Below are positions 37,062 through 45,712 of a stretch of 64,000 nt of DNA, piece after piece. The stretch is from assembly GCF_001584145.1 (NCBI RefSeq), contig NZ_CP013232.1:3224001-3288000 (forward strand). Direction: 5' to 3'. Within the stretch, counting starts at the first letter, position 1. Every line of letters begins with the position of its first letter. The position numbers and the translations under genes are program-made. Under the pieces are notes generated by a model, which saw only the letters and a program-made list of their open reading frames with translations, did not search any database and was not told the DNA's origin. The DNA comes from Collimonas fungivorans. GTDB taxonomy: Bacteria; Pseudomonadota; Gammaproteobacteria; Burkholderiales; Burkholderiaceae_D.

Positions 37062-37850
37062 ATGACAGCCTCAGTCTCGAACCAGCATGGCGCAGCTGTT
37101 GCGCTATTCATCTCCGACCTGCATTTGCAGGCAGCGCACCCGCGCACCACCCAAGCCTTCCTCGATTTCCTGCAGGAACAGGCAAAGCGGGCGCAGCAAC
37201 TGTATCTGCTGGGAGACTTGTTCGAGTACTGGGCTGGCGACGATGACCTGGAAACGCCGTACAACCGCGAAATTGCCGAAGCGATCCGGCAAGTCAGCGA
37301 TAGCGGCGTGCAGGTTTTCTGGATCGCCGGCAATCGCGATTTCCTGGTTGGCGACGACTTCGCGCAAGCGGCCGGCCTGACCATGCTGCCCGATCCTTCA
37401 GTGATCACGGTAGGCAACCGCCGCCTGGCGATCGCCCATGGCGACGCGCAATGCACCGACGACCTGGCCTACATGGAATTTCGCGCGCAAGTGCGGCAAC
37501 CGCAGTGGCAGGCGCAATTCCTTGCACTGCCGCTGGCGCAGCGCAAGGCGATCATCGCCGGCGTACGCAAGGAAAGCCAGGAAGAACAGCGCCACAAAAC
37601 GATGGAAATCATGGATGTCAATCCGGCAGCGATCGATGCCTTGTTCGACAGCACCGCCACCGCCACCTTGATCCACGGCCATACGCACCGGCCGGCGCGC
37701 CACCTCTCAGGTGCAGACGAGACTGCCCGCACCCGCTACGTATTGCCGGACTGGGAGTATGACGTCAAGGCGCAGCGAGGCGGCTGGATTGCGATTGATG
37801 CGGACGGCGTGATCCGGCGTTTTGGCTACGACGGCCGGCCTCTAGTGTAG
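37062..37850 (+). CDS. lpxH: UDP-2,3-diacylglucosamine diphosphatase LpxH
   Basis: 262-aa calcineurin-like phosphoesterase that makes lipid X (2,3-diacylglucosamine-1-phosphate) in lipid A synthesis. Metal ligands are visible in FISDLHLQ, LLGDLFEYWAGDD, IAGNRDFLVGDDF, AIAHGDAQCTDD and LIHGHTHRPARH. The C-terminal YVLPDWEYDVKAQRGGWIAID is typical. It follows ppiB by 15 nt and converges on the DUF480 gene. Confidence 0.95.
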   Translation: MTASVSNQHGAAVALFISDLHLQAAHPRTTQAFLDFLQEQAKRAQQLYLLGDLFEYWAGDDDLETPYNREIAEAIRQVSDSGVQVFWIAGNRDFLVGDDFAQAAGLTMLPDPSVITVGNRRLAIAHGDAQCTDDLAYMEFRAQVRQPQWQAQFLALPLAQRKAIIAGVRKESQEEQRHKTMEIMDVNPAAIDALFDSTATATLIHGHTHRPARHLSGADETARTRYVLPDWEYDVKAQRGGWIAIDADGVIRRFGYDGRPLV

Positions 37851-37857
37851 TAGCCGA

Positions 37858-38583
37858 TTAATCGAACTGCCGCTTGAATTCGGCAAACTGCGCCGATAAA
37901 TCATCCATTTGCCGCCGCAAGCCGGCAACTTCTTCTTCAAGCTGGGCGATCCGGTCCTGGCTGCCGCTTTTCACTACCGATGCACTGCCCGACATCGCAT
38001 CCGCGATCGCCTGCTGCTCCAGTATTTCCTCGCCAGCCAGCAGATGTGCATAGCGCGATTCCTTGGTGCCCGGCGCTTTCGCCAGGCGCGCCACCAGCGG
38101 CGGATATTTGTCGGCCAGGAATTGCAGAGCCGTTTCGGCTTCGCCCACCGAGGCAAATTCATGCAGCCTGCCGCTGCGGCTGCGCAGTTCGCCCGCGGTC
38201 TGGATCCCGCGCAGCATCAAGGTCGTCAGCACCGCCAGCTTGTCTTGCTCCAGCAGCCATTTGACGCGCATCCGGTGTTCGTACTTGGCAACCCGGGCGC
38301 CGGCCTGGTTTACTTCGACCACCAGCTTGCGCTGCATCAGGCGCTGCAGGACGTCGAGCACGGTCGATTCAGCGATAGCCATCACCGGATCGCGGCTGGA
38401 AAGCTGGTTGCAGCCGTTGGTCAGGGTATTCAGGGACAAGGGATAGTTATCCGGCGTCAACGCTTCCTTTTCGGCCAGGACCGCCAGCACGCGAATTTCA
38501 AACTGGTCCAGGAATGCATCGGCATTGCCGGAACCGGCCGCCGCTTCGTCGCCGGCCGGGGTGCTGCTCACTTCTTCATTCAT
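37858..38583 (-). CDS. DUF480 / YceH family protein
   Basis: 241-aa protein made of two winged-helix-like repeats (FEIRVLAVLAEKEALTPDNYPLSLNTLTNGCNQLSSRDPVM and LLEQDKLAVLTTLMLRGIQTAGELRSRSGRLHEF), with a C-terminal coiled coil (RIAQLEEEVAGLRRQMDDLSAQFAEFKRQFD). It belongs to the conserved YceH family of unknown function. It starts 24 nt after cysE stops on the same strand. Confidence 0.9.
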   Translation of the reverse strand: MNEEVSSTPAGDEAAAGSGNADAFLDQFEIRVLAVLAEKEALTPDNYPLSLNTLTNGCNQLSSRDPVMAIAESTVLDVLQRLMQRKLVVEVNQAGARVAKYEHRMRVKWLLEQDKLAVLTTLMLRGIQTAGELRSRSGRLHEFASVGEAETALQFLADKYPPLVARLAKAPGTKESRYAHLLAGEEILEQQAIADAMSGSASVVKSGSQDRIAQLEEEVAGLRRQMDDLSAQFAEFKRQFD

Positions 38584-38607
38584 TGTTTGCTCTCCTGGCA
38601 GACCGTC

Positions 38608-39357
38608 CTATTCAACCAGCTTATTGAGCTGGTCCGGGTCAAATTTCTCTAGCTCGGGCAAGCCCTCGCAGGCGATGCCGGATTTCTTCAGCAAGGCGAT
38701 GATGCGTTCTATCTGGTGTTCCTGCGCGGCGGCGTTGTCGATCAAGCCATGCAAGGCCTTGGACAAGGGATCGTCGCCGTTGGGGGTGACGCCGTAAGCG
38801 GCAAACATGCGGGCCGCGGCCTCATCCTTGCTGCTGACGTTTTCCTTGAGGACGATGCGCGCAGGATTGCCCACCGCGGTCGCTCCCGGCGGCACTTCCT
38901 TGACCACTACCGCGTTGGAGCCGACCTTGGCGCCCTCGCCGACCGTGAAGCCGCCCAGCACCTTGGCGCCGGCGCCGATGATGGCGCCGCGCGCCAGGGT
39001 CGGATGACGCTTGGCGCCCTTGTTCAGCGAAGTGCCGCCGAGGGTAACGCCCTGGTAGATCGTGCAATCGTCGCCGACTTCAGCGGTTTCACCGATCACC
39101 ACGCCAAAACCGTGGTCGATGAATACCCGCCGGCCTATGGTTGCGCCAGGATGGATTTCAATCCCGGTGAAAGTGCGGGCAACCTGGGAAATGAAACGGC
39201 CCGGCCACTTGAAGCCCTTGTTCCAGCAATGATGCGCCCAGCGATGCAAGATGATGGCGTGCAGGCCGGGATAACAAGTCAGCACTTCCCACTGGGTGCG
39301 TGCGGCGGGATCACGCGCCATGATGTTGGCAATGTCTTCACGAATGCGGCTGAACAT
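38608..39357 (-). CDS. cysE: Serine O-acetyltransferase
   Basis: 249-aa CysE, which acetylates serine to O-acetylserine, the committed cysteine precursor. After an N-terminal helical domain ([31 protein letters not shown]), a left-handed beta-helix of hexapeptide repeats follows ([38 protein letters not shown]). MFSRIRE at 39357 is the usual start; an upstream extension to 39420 looks spurious. It lies directly beside the candidate biosynthetic operon, on the opposite strand, but lpxH-cysE linkage is also common, so the proximity may be incidental. Confidence 0.95.
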   Translation of the reverse strand: MFSRIREDIANIMARDPAARTQWEVLTCYPGLHAIILHRWAHHCWNKGFKWPGRFISQVARTFTGIEIHPGATIGRRVFIDHGFGVVIGETAEVGDDCTIYQGVTLGGTSLNKGAKRHPTLARGAIIGAGAKVLGGFTVGEGAKVGSNAVVVKEVPPGATAVGNPARIVLKENVSSKDEAAARMFAAYGVTPNGDDPLSKALHGLIDNAAAQEHQIERIIALLKKSGIACEGLPELEKFDPDQLNKLVE

Positions 39358-39561
39358 AAGGGTGTCGGATGAATGCGGAGGCGTAATGGTATTCCAAATC
39401 GCGCCTGCCGTCTTTGCCACATCCCACCGGCCTTAAGCTTTGCCTGATTTTTGTTGAGTCTCTCGAGTGAAGGCCTCTTACAACATGTCATTTTGACTTG
39501 TAATTCCATCTACCGAACATTAGCATAATGTACACAACGTTGTGGTTTCCTTCGTCAGGTC

Positions 39562-39638
39562 GGGGCTGTAGCTCAGTTGGGAGAGCGCGTTGCCATTGGC
39601 AACGAGGTCAAGGGTTCGAGTCCCTTTCAGCTCCTCCA
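39562..39638 (+). tRNA. Degenerate tRNA-like gene (tRNA-Ala-like acceptor, abnormal anticodon arm)
   Basis: A 77-nt cloverleaf-like sequence. Acceptor GGGGCTG pairs with CAGCTCC, the D-arm GCTC..GAGC and T-arm AAGGG-TTCGAGT-CCCTT are good, and TCCA ends it. Odd points: the anticodon arm is CGTTG-CCATTGG-CAACG, so position 33 is C instead of U, positions 34-36 would read AUU, and the loop can close further to a 3-nt loop. One extra T lies between the T-stem and the acceptor. It is therefore not a normal tRNA. It ends 18 nt before the operon that follows, so it may be part of its leader. A pseudo-tRNA, a tRNA with a special role or a misread sequence are all possible. Confidence 0.6.
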
Positions 39639-39656
39639 TTTGCCATGGAGAATGTA

Positions 39657-40535
39657 ATGCATCAGATCAGAGAAAATGAAAAATTCGTCTTTTCCGAAGA
39701 GGAGCTCTTTGACGAATTTCGTGCATCCATGCACGACGATAACTTCGGTGAAGTCATCATCATGGCTGGGCACTTTATGCTGTTCTTTGATACAGCTACA
39801 AAGCGACTCGTACCAGGAATTTTCGAGGACGTCGAGAACGAAATTCTCAAAGAACAGGTAAAAGAGCGTGTTGGCATTTTCCCGTCCTACACGTGGGATC
39901 TCGGTGTGCGGCTCGGCGAGCACTATCGACTTCAGCACAACAAACCAGCAAAACTGCTTCTGTTGGTAAACGACTGGCAATATGTGCCAGACAGCGGCAA
40001 AGCCAGTGATTATCGAAGCATATTCTACGAGACATTCAACGAACTTCCCCCGAACTATTTGTCGCGCCTCAAAGTATCCAGCCAACTTTCCGAAAAAAAC
40101 ATTCTATCGAGCCGACGACATATGCTGGCGTTCCCCGAAACTTGGCTCAGAAATCGCTTTCAGAACGCCGCCACTCGGTTAGTCAAAGCCGGCAAGCTCC
40201 AGAAACGTTTTCTCGAGGACAAGCCAGGAAAGTCCGAAATATCATTTCCCGACAAATCCGGTAATCCGCTCCCACTTATCAGCTGCGGCATCACAGGTTG
40301 TGCGGGGGAGATCACCGAAATGATATCGGAAGTACACAGAGCGGGCGGACGTTATTTCGTGATTATGGCCCCAGCTGAATGCCACACATCAATTCGCACC
40401 GGTATAGAAATTGCCTTGTCGCTTTATGATCTACGAGGCCTAAAAATCCTCGTTGCAGATCCGGGCGGAAGTGGAGAAATAACGAGGGAAGAGATATATG
40501 GCAGGGGTGTCAGCCTGGCGTCGTATCAGGTTTAA
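39657..40535 (+). CDS. Unrecognised protein, first gene of candidate biosynthetic operon
   Basis: 292-aa soluble protein without a signal peptide or membrane segment. I recognise no family. Segments that look structured: GEVIIMAGHFMLFFD, HNKPAKLLLLVNDWQYVPDSG, RRHMLAFPETWLRNRFQNAATRLVKAGKLQKRFLED, SCGITGCAGEITEMISEVHRAGG and APAECHTSIRTGIEIALSLYDL followed by LKILVADPGGSGEITRE. Cysteines in SCGITGCAGE and PAECHTS are possible functional residues. The start at 39657 has GGAG 6 nt upstream; an ATG at 39645 is an alternative. It is AT-richer than cysE and lies 9 nt before the cysteine desulfurase gene. Confidence 0.75.
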   Translation: MHQIRENEKFVFSEEELFDEFRASMHDDNFGEVIIMAGHFMLFFDTATKRLVPGIFEDVENEILKEQVKERVGIFPSYTWDLGVRLGEHYRLQHNKPAKLLLLVNDWQYVPDSGKASDYRSIFYETFNELPPNYLSRLKVSSQLSEKNILSSRRHMLAFPETWLRNRFQNAATRLVKAGKLQKRFLEDKPGKSEISFPDKSGNPLPLISCGITGCAGEITEMISEVHRAGGRYFVIMAPAECHTSIRTGIEIALSLYDLRGLKILVADPGGSGEITREEIYGRGVSLASYQV

Positions 40536-40544
40536 GGAATGATA

Positions 40545-41723
40545 ATGTCAACCATGAGCAACCGACCAATTATTTATTTCGACGCTGCCGCGACGACTCA
40601 GTGCACTGATGCCGTAACAGCAGCATTGGTTGAATTCAGTGACGATAGTTTTGGCAATCCATCTTCGCCTCATAGTATGGGCCGCTCAGCCAAACTGGCG
40701 GTCGACCAGGCGACTGCCAGCATTGCATGTCTGCTCGGCTGTTCCTGTGATGAGCTGACACTAACCTCAGGGGCAACTGAAAGCAACAATATCGTGGTGT
40801 TAGGCTGCGCTGACCCGGGGAGCCGACAGAACATAGTGATTTGTCCGATCGACCACAAATCCACTCTTGCGGCGGCAAGCGAGATGCAGAGACGTGGTAT
40901 CGAGCTTCGCCGCATGCGAGTGGACGCAAACGGCCGCATTGATATTAAGCATTTGGCCAGCATTGTAGATGCGAATACTGCTCTCGTTACCATCTCCTAT
41001 GTAAATTCCGAGATAGGAACAATTCAAGATATTGCCGCAATTAGTGCAATGATAAAAAACAATGGGGCCCTATTCCACGTCGATGCGAGTCAGGCTGCGG
41101 GCAAAATTGATATCTCAAGTCCACACGCACGAATTGATTGCATCTCAATCTCGGCGCACAAGATATGCGGCCCAAAGGGGATAGGCTCACTTTATGTCTC
41201 GTCAGCTGCTGCATCTCGGCTGCGCCCTCTGACGTTCGGCGGAGGACAATACCGATTGCGAAGCGGCACACTCCCTGTCCCGCTGATCGTTGGCTTCGGC
41301 ATTGCAGCCGAACGAATCAACAATACTGATTTTGCGCATCAGTGGGAAGCTGCAAACTACCGACGGCAGATAATTCTCGAAGCTCTGCGTAGGCACAATG
41401 TCATATATCAACTGAACTCTCCAACAAATAATGCAGTACCACATATTCTAAATTTTTCTTTTCCAAGAGTTCGTTCAGAAACAATCATAAAGGGATTACC
41501 GACTGTCTGCATCGCATCTGGTTCGGCTTGCAATTCGAAAAGCATTCTCCCGTCTCATGTCCTCACGGAGGTCGGATACGAGGAAGAACGAGTAAATACT
41601 GCCATTCGACTTTCATTCACTGCGGACATGGACATCGAAAAAATTGCCCTTGGCGCAGATATATTCGCTAAAAAAGTGTGCAGCCTACAGAAGCTCATAA
41701 CCTGGGAGGAAAACAGTGTCTAA
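40545..41723 (+). CDS. IscS/NifS-like cysteine desulfurase
   Basis: 392-aa class V aminotransferase-fold enzyme that would release sulfur from cysteine as an enzyme persulfide. PLP residues match IscS: TSGATESNN, His 104 (PIDHKSTL), Lys 206 (SAHKICGPKGIG) and active-site Cys 329 (ASGSACNSKSILPSHVL). GGGQYRLRSGTLP is also conserved. The Fe-S assembly genes that usually accompany iscS are absent. Start at 40545 is chosen because AAGGA lies 6 nt upstream. It overlaps the next gene by 8 nt, which suggests a dedicated sulfur-donor role in the operon. That role is inferred. Confidence 0.88.
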   Translation: MSTMSNRPIIYFDAAATTQCTDAVTAALVEFSDDSFGNPSSPHSMGRSAKLAVDQATASIACLLGCSCDELTLTSGATESNNIVVLGCADPGSRQNIVICPIDHKSTLAAASEMQRRGIELRRMRVDANGRIDIKHLASIVDANTALVTISYVNSEIGTIQDIAAISAMIKNNGALFHVDASQAAGKIDISSPHARIDCISISAHKICGPKGIGSLYVSSAAASRLRPLTFGGGQYRLRSGTLPVPLIVGFGIAAERINNTDFAHQWEAANYRRQIILEALRRHNVIYQLNSPTNNAVPHILNFSFPRVRSETIIKGLPTVCIASGSACNSKSILPSHVLTEVGYEEERVNTAIRLSFTADMDIEKIALGADIFAKKVCSLQKLITWEENSV

Positions 41724-42693
41724 AGAATTCATCGCCATCATCACAGGTGGGGACTCGTCGGAACGAGAAATCGCGTTGCAAACTGCGGAATCCGTTGCGC
41801 AATCCCTCGAGCAGAAGAATATTAATTATGAGATTTTGGATGTCTCCAGCTATCGCCACTTCATTAACCTTCCGTTAAGCGGTTATACAAGAGTGTTTCT
41901 CGCGCTGCATGGTGGTTTCGGAGAAAACGGCATGGCACAAGCCCATCTCAAAGGGCTCGGCATCCCTCATAACGGCCCGTCACCGCAGTCAAGCGCCATC
42001 TGCATGGATAAACTATTAACCAAGCATGTCGCCAAGGGGTTGGGGATACGAGTCCCAGATTATCTTTATTTCCCGGACGGTAAGACCGCCTTTTTCGAGA
42101 CTGCCAAGGAGCGTTTTGGGCGTCGCTTTATTGTCAAACCGAATGGAGAAGGTTGCAGCATCGGCGTTTCGCTGGTTCAAGGCGGTGTGGAGGAGTTCGA
42201 AAAAGCAGTGGAGGTAGCCTCATCCTTTGGCCGTGGTTTACTGATTGAGGAATTCATTAGCGGTCAGGAACTGTCGGTCTGTTATTTTTACCATGGCATG
42301 CTGCCTACGCTCGCTGTGGGCTACACAACGGATTTTTTCTCTTTCGAAGCAAAATATGAATCTGACGAGACACAATCGTGGTTCATCAATTTAGATGACA
42401 ACATACGACAGAAAATAGAAAGAGACGGCTCAACTTTCGCAAAGGCACTTGGGCTGGATTATTATCGAGCGGATGTCATCGTCAGCAATGAGCACCCCTA
42501 CCTCATCGAAGTCAATACCCTTCCAGGGCTAACCTCACACAGTCTTTTCCCCAAAGCATGCAGAGAAACAGGGGTCAATTTTGATGAAATGGTTTTGATG
42601 TTGAATAATCTCAAATCTATTTGTGCTGTGCCGGATACAGCAATGCGAGAAGATCTCGCAGCTACTCGACCTAATGAACAGCATTCTGAGTAG
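41716..42693 (+). CDS. D-alanine-D-alanine ligase-like ATP-grasp enzyme
   Basis: 325-aa Ddl-family ligase. Features match Ddl: GGDSSEREIALQTAE at the N-terminus, FLALHGGFGENGMAQAHLKGLGIP, FIVKPNGEGCSIGVS, the omega-loop FEAKYESDETQ, YYRADVIV and EVNTLPGLTSHSLFP. The first serine of the usual EGSSVG loop is Cys here. GTG start with GGAGG 6 nt upstream. No mur/fts genes surround it, so it is not the cell-wall-cluster copy. It may join two amino acids in a product pathway or serve as a self-protective Ddl, as DcsI does in the D-cycloserine cluster. Both are inference. Confidence 0.88.
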   Translation: MSKEFIAIITGGDSSEREIALQTAESVAQSLEQKNINYEILDVSSYRHFINLPLSGYTRVFLALHGGFGENGMAQAHLKGLGIPHNGPSPQSSAICMDKLLTKHVAKGLGIRVPDYLYFPDGKTAFFETAKERFGRRFIVKPNGEGCSIGVSLVQGGVEEFEKAVEVASSFGRGLLIEEFISGQELSVCYFYHGMLPTLAVGYTTDFFSFEAKYESDETQSWFINLDDNIRQKIERDGSTFAKALGLDYYRADVIVSNEHPYLIEVNTLPGLTSHSLFPKACRETGVNFDEMVLMLNNLKSICAVPDTAMREDLAATRPNEQHSE

Positions 42694-42701
42694 CTGAAAC
42701 C

Positions 42702-43691
42702 ATGAAACTCCAACAAAAAATATTGAATGAGGGTGGTTCGACCAAACGGCCTGAATCCATGTCACTGAAACAGGGTGCGACATTGATGACGGCAGCGGCG
42801 CTATTGACGCCGATTCCCGATGCCATAGCAAAAATCCTGGGGGAGAACTATGGTATCCCAGTGATTATTATTGCACTCGCACGCTTCGTATTGCAGATTG
42901 CATCCGCACTTCCCCTCCTCCTGGCCTCTGGAGGCTGGTCAGCTCTACGCGTACAAAATCTTCGGCTCAACCTATTACGGGGCGTGCTGTTAGCAGCTGC
43001 AAGTATCGCTTTTTTTGTGGCGCTGAAAGCTATGCCACTCGCAGATGCCATCGCCATATTCTTCATCCAACCGATGATAGTAACTATTCTCGCCGTTGTA
43101 TTTCTCAAGGAAAAACCTGATCTACGGCGCATCACGGCAGTCTTTGCCGGATTCGGCGGGACGCTGTTGGTGATCCAACCGAATTTAGTCATACTCGGCC
43201 CGGTAGCAACGCTTCCGCTCACTTGTGCAGTCTTATTTGCAATCTATCTCGTGCTCGGTCGTCATCTCTCAAAATCAGACTCCCCTCTCGTCATGCATTT
43301 ATATACCGGTCTTGGCGGCACACTTTCTCTAGGGGCGATGCTCGCCATAGGCTCCTTGGGGAACATCATGGAATTTCATACGATCGCGCCAATTGACTAT
43401 TCCGCCTGGACGCTTCTCGTAGTAATGGGGCTCTTCGCAAGCCTAATCCATCTTATGTATATCCAAGCGTATCGTTTGGCCCCAGCAGGACTTCTAGCAC
43501 CATTGAGTTATATTGAAATTGTATCGGCGGTAGGGCTTGGCTTTCTGCTGTTCGGGGACTTCCCGGATACATTAAAAGGACTAGGAATAGCAGTCATTAT
43601 TGGATCTGGCCTCATGCTCGGATGGACGGATCGATCGATTTCCCAAAAAAATTCGGTGACCCGTAGCATCACGTGCTACCGCAAGGAATAG
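42702..43691 (+). CDS. EamA/DMT-family exporter
   Basis: 329-aa membrane protein with about ten hydrophobic helices and two EamA repeats: ARFVLQIASALPLLL...NLLRGVLLAAASIAFFVALKAMPLADAIAIFFIQPMIVTILAVVFLKEKP and LTCAVLFAIYLVLGRHLSKSDS...PLSYIEIVSAVGLGFLLFGDFPDT. DMT proteins export small amino-acid-like molecules, and DcsJ in the cycloserine cluster is of this class. The exact start is uncertain (42702 or 42759) because ribosome sites are weak. It lies 8 nt after the ligase and 2 nt before the PLP enzyme. Confidence 0.88.
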   Translation: MKLQQKILNEGGSTKRPESMSLKQGATLMTAAALLTPIPDAIAKILGENYGIPVIIIALARFVLQIASALPLLLASGGWSALRVQNLRLNLLRGVLLAAASIAFFVALKAMPLADAIAIFFIQPMIVTILAVVFLKEKPDLRRITAVFAGFGGTLLVIQPNLVILGPVATLPLTCAVLFAIYLVLGRHLSKSDSPLVMHLYTGLGGTLSLGAMLAIGSLGNIMEFHTIAPIDYSAWTLLVVMGLFASLIHLMYIQAYRLAPAGLLAPLSYIEIVSAVGLGFLLFGDFPDTLKGLGIAVIIGSGLMLGWTDRSISQKNSVTRSITCYRKE

Positions 43692-43693
43692 CA

Positions 43694-44872
43694 ATGCGGA
43701 AATCAAATTCAACCGTCCTAGCGCAGATCGGCCTTTTCCCCTTGGGAAGCATTAGTTCACCGATAACTCCGGCCATCAACGCCACGACATTTATCGTAAA
43801 CAATTTTAAGGAATTGCTCCCGATAGATAACGCAAGTTTGATTGCAGGAAGTGATGAAACGTTCGCTGGCCTCTACTATGGCGGAGTCGACACCCCGACT
43901 ACACGCCATCTGGCTAACCAGGTAGCCAAGATAGAAAGGGGAAGGTTCACGGTGCTGACTCCCTCCGGGCAGAGCGCGATACATTTACTTCTGGCCGCCG
44001 CCACAAAATCAGGCGATCACATCCTTGTTTGTGATACCGTCATTTACTCAACTCGATGGCTGTTAGATCAGCATTTCCGAGCGTTAGGTGTCGATGTTGA
44101 ATATTTTGAACCACAAGATGCTGCCGTGCTTTCGAATCGCCTTCGAACCAATACCAAGGTAGTTTTCTGGGAATCACCCGGTGCATTTACCTTCGAACTG
44201 GTGGACGGGAATGCAGTGCTTGAAGCATGCAAGGATCACCCTGCGATCACAGTGATGGACAATACCTGGGCGGCGTCGACCTTTCATCACCCCTTGGAAG
44301 CAGGTATCGACGTTGCATTGATTTCACTAACTAAGACCCATGCGGCTAGTGGTGGCGTATCGCTCGGCGCCATCGTCACCAAAGACCGAAATCTATTCCA
44401 AAGAACCAAATCGATCGCGGCGCTTCTCGGAAGCCATGTCGGGTCGGATGCATGTGCAAGTGCAATTCAGTCAATGAGCACTTTGGGAGCGCGACTCTCA
44501 TGCCAGATGGCGACAACAAGCCAGGCAATTAGTGTTTTTACTAGCATGGCGGGAATTAAACGAGTGCTCCATCCCACCCAACCGAATGGAAAAGGCAATT
44601 TGTTTGTCCGCGACTATGACGGTTTCAATAGCCTTGTATCTGTTGAATTTGCCTGGTCGCTGGACGAGACCATCCAGCGCCTGGATTGTCTCAAGGTGAT
44701 CAAAGTGGGCTATGGCTGGGGCGGCACCATCAGCCTTGTAAATCATTTTGATCCATCCGCTTGGCCCTCATCGAAGCGCCTCCCCCTCAGTGGAAATTGC
44801 GCTCGTTTTTACTTCGGCCTGGAGGACGCTAACGATATCGAGAGTGATCTTCGGACTGCTTTCGAGTCGTAA
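43694..44872 (+). CDS. Divergent cystathionine beta-lyase-like PLP enzyme
   Basis: 392-aa Cys/Met-metabolism PLP enzyme, closest in pattern to MetC. Conserved: TPSGQSAIHLLL, VFWESPGAFTFE, MDNTWAAST, the PLP lysine Lys 214 in SLTKTHAASGGVSLGAIV, and VGYGWGGTISL near the C-terminus. The usual YxR motif (Tyr and Arg from the neighbouring subunit that hold PLP phosphate) reads YYGGVDTPT, so the Arg is missing. The catalytic tyrosine in MetC NTAYEPSQ aligns with Ile in DTVIYSTR. It may not be an ordinary beta-lyase. Start ATG at 43694, 2 nt after the exporter. Last gene of the operon. Confidence 0.85.
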   Translation: MRKSNSTVLAQIGLFPLGSISSPITPAINATTFIVNNFKELLPIDNASLIAGSDETFAGLYYGGVDTPTTRHLANQVAKIERGRFTVLTPSGQSAIHLLLAAATKSGDHILVCDTVIYSTRWLLDQHFRALGVDVEYFEPQDAAVLSNRLRTNTKVVFWESPGAFTFELVDGNAVLEACKDHPAITVMDNTWAASTFHHPLEAGIDVALISLTKTHAASGGVSLGAIVTKDRNLFQRTKSIAALLGSHVGSDACASAIQSMSTLGARLSCQMATTSQAISVFTSMAGIKRVLHPTQPNGKGNLFVRDYDGFNSLVSVEFAWSLDETIQRLDCLKVIKVGYGWGGTISLVNHFDPSAWPSSKRLPLSGNCARFYFGLEDANDIESDLRTAFES

Positions 44873-44957
44873 ATCACCGTCTTGTGAACTACGTGACTAC
44901 CTAATCAGCGGCCAAAAATGGCTGGTCCGACGCAGCATGAATGCCGCGAAAACAGAA

Positions 44958-45701
44958 TCAACAGCCCTTAACCATGCGCTGGCGGCGGGCTTCGTACAGG
45001 CAGACGCCGGATGCCACCGACACGTTCAGGCTCTCGACCGAGCCGAACATCGGCACGTTGACCAGCACATCGCAGGTTTCACGCGTCAGGCGGCGCATGC
45101 CTTCGCCTTCGGACCCCATGACCAGGGCTGCCGGACCGGAAAAATCCGCTTCGTACAAACCTTTTTCGCCGTCTTCGCTGGTGCCGATCAGCCAGATTTC
45201 ACGTTCCTTCAGCTCGCGCAAGGTGCGCGCCAGGTTGGTGACGGTAATGTAAGGCACGGTTTCGGCAGCGCCGCTGGCGACCTTGGCGGCGGTAGCGTTC
45301 AAGCCTACCGCGCGGTCTTTCGGAGCAATCACGGCATGGGCGCCGGCGCCGTCGGCCACCCGCAGGCAAGCGCCCAGGTTGTGCGGATCGGTGATGCCGT
45401 CCAGCACCAGCAGCAGCGGCGGACCGACGATGGCATCGAGCAGCTCATCCAGGTTGCGCGCCAGCGACAGTTCGCCGGCTTTCGCCACCACGCCCTGGTG
45501 GCGGCGGGTGCCGACGATATTCGACAAGCGTGCGTCATCCACCGGGATCACGCGCACGCCAACCGCCTTGGCGGCATTCAACAGTTCCTGCATGCGGCGG
45601 TCGACGCGGCCGGCATCCACATAAATCTCTTCCACCGACGATGCTTCATGACGCAAACGCGCGGTGACGGCGTGAAAGCCGAAAATCATTTTACTTTTCA
45701 T
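44958..45701 (-). CDS. rlmB: 23S rRNA (guanosine-2251-2'-O)-methyltransferase RlmB
   Basis: 247-aa SpoU-family methyltransferase with an N-terminal substrate-binding domain ([25 protein letters not shown]) and the deep-knot catalytic domain: [100 protein letters not shown]. It methylates G2251 in the peptidyl-transferase P-loop. It follows rnr by 11 nt, a conserved pair. Confidence 0.95.
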   Translation of the reverse strand: MKSKMIFGFHAVTARLRHEASSVEEIYVDAGRVDRRMQELLNAAKAVGVRVIPVDDARLSNIVGTRRHQGVVAKAGELSLARNLDELLDAIVGPPLLLVLDGITDPHNLGACLRVADGAGAHAVIAPKDRAVGLNATAAKVASGAAETVPYITVTNLARTLRELKEREIWLIGTSEDGEKGLYEADFSGPAALVMGSEGEGMRRLTRETCDVLVNVPMFGSVESLNVSVASGVCLYEARRQRMVKGC

Positions 45702-45712
45702 ATTCTCAGAAT

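Noticed and set aside
39657..44872. Simple methionine/cysteine biosynthesis operon
   Set aside because: A Ddl-like ligase, a DMT exporter and an unknown protein do not fit it, and the MetC-like enzyme lacks key family residues.
39562..44957. Integrative element using the tRNA-like sequence as attachment site
   Set aside because: No integrase, transposase or repeat of the tRNA 3' end is visible at the right border (44873-44957).
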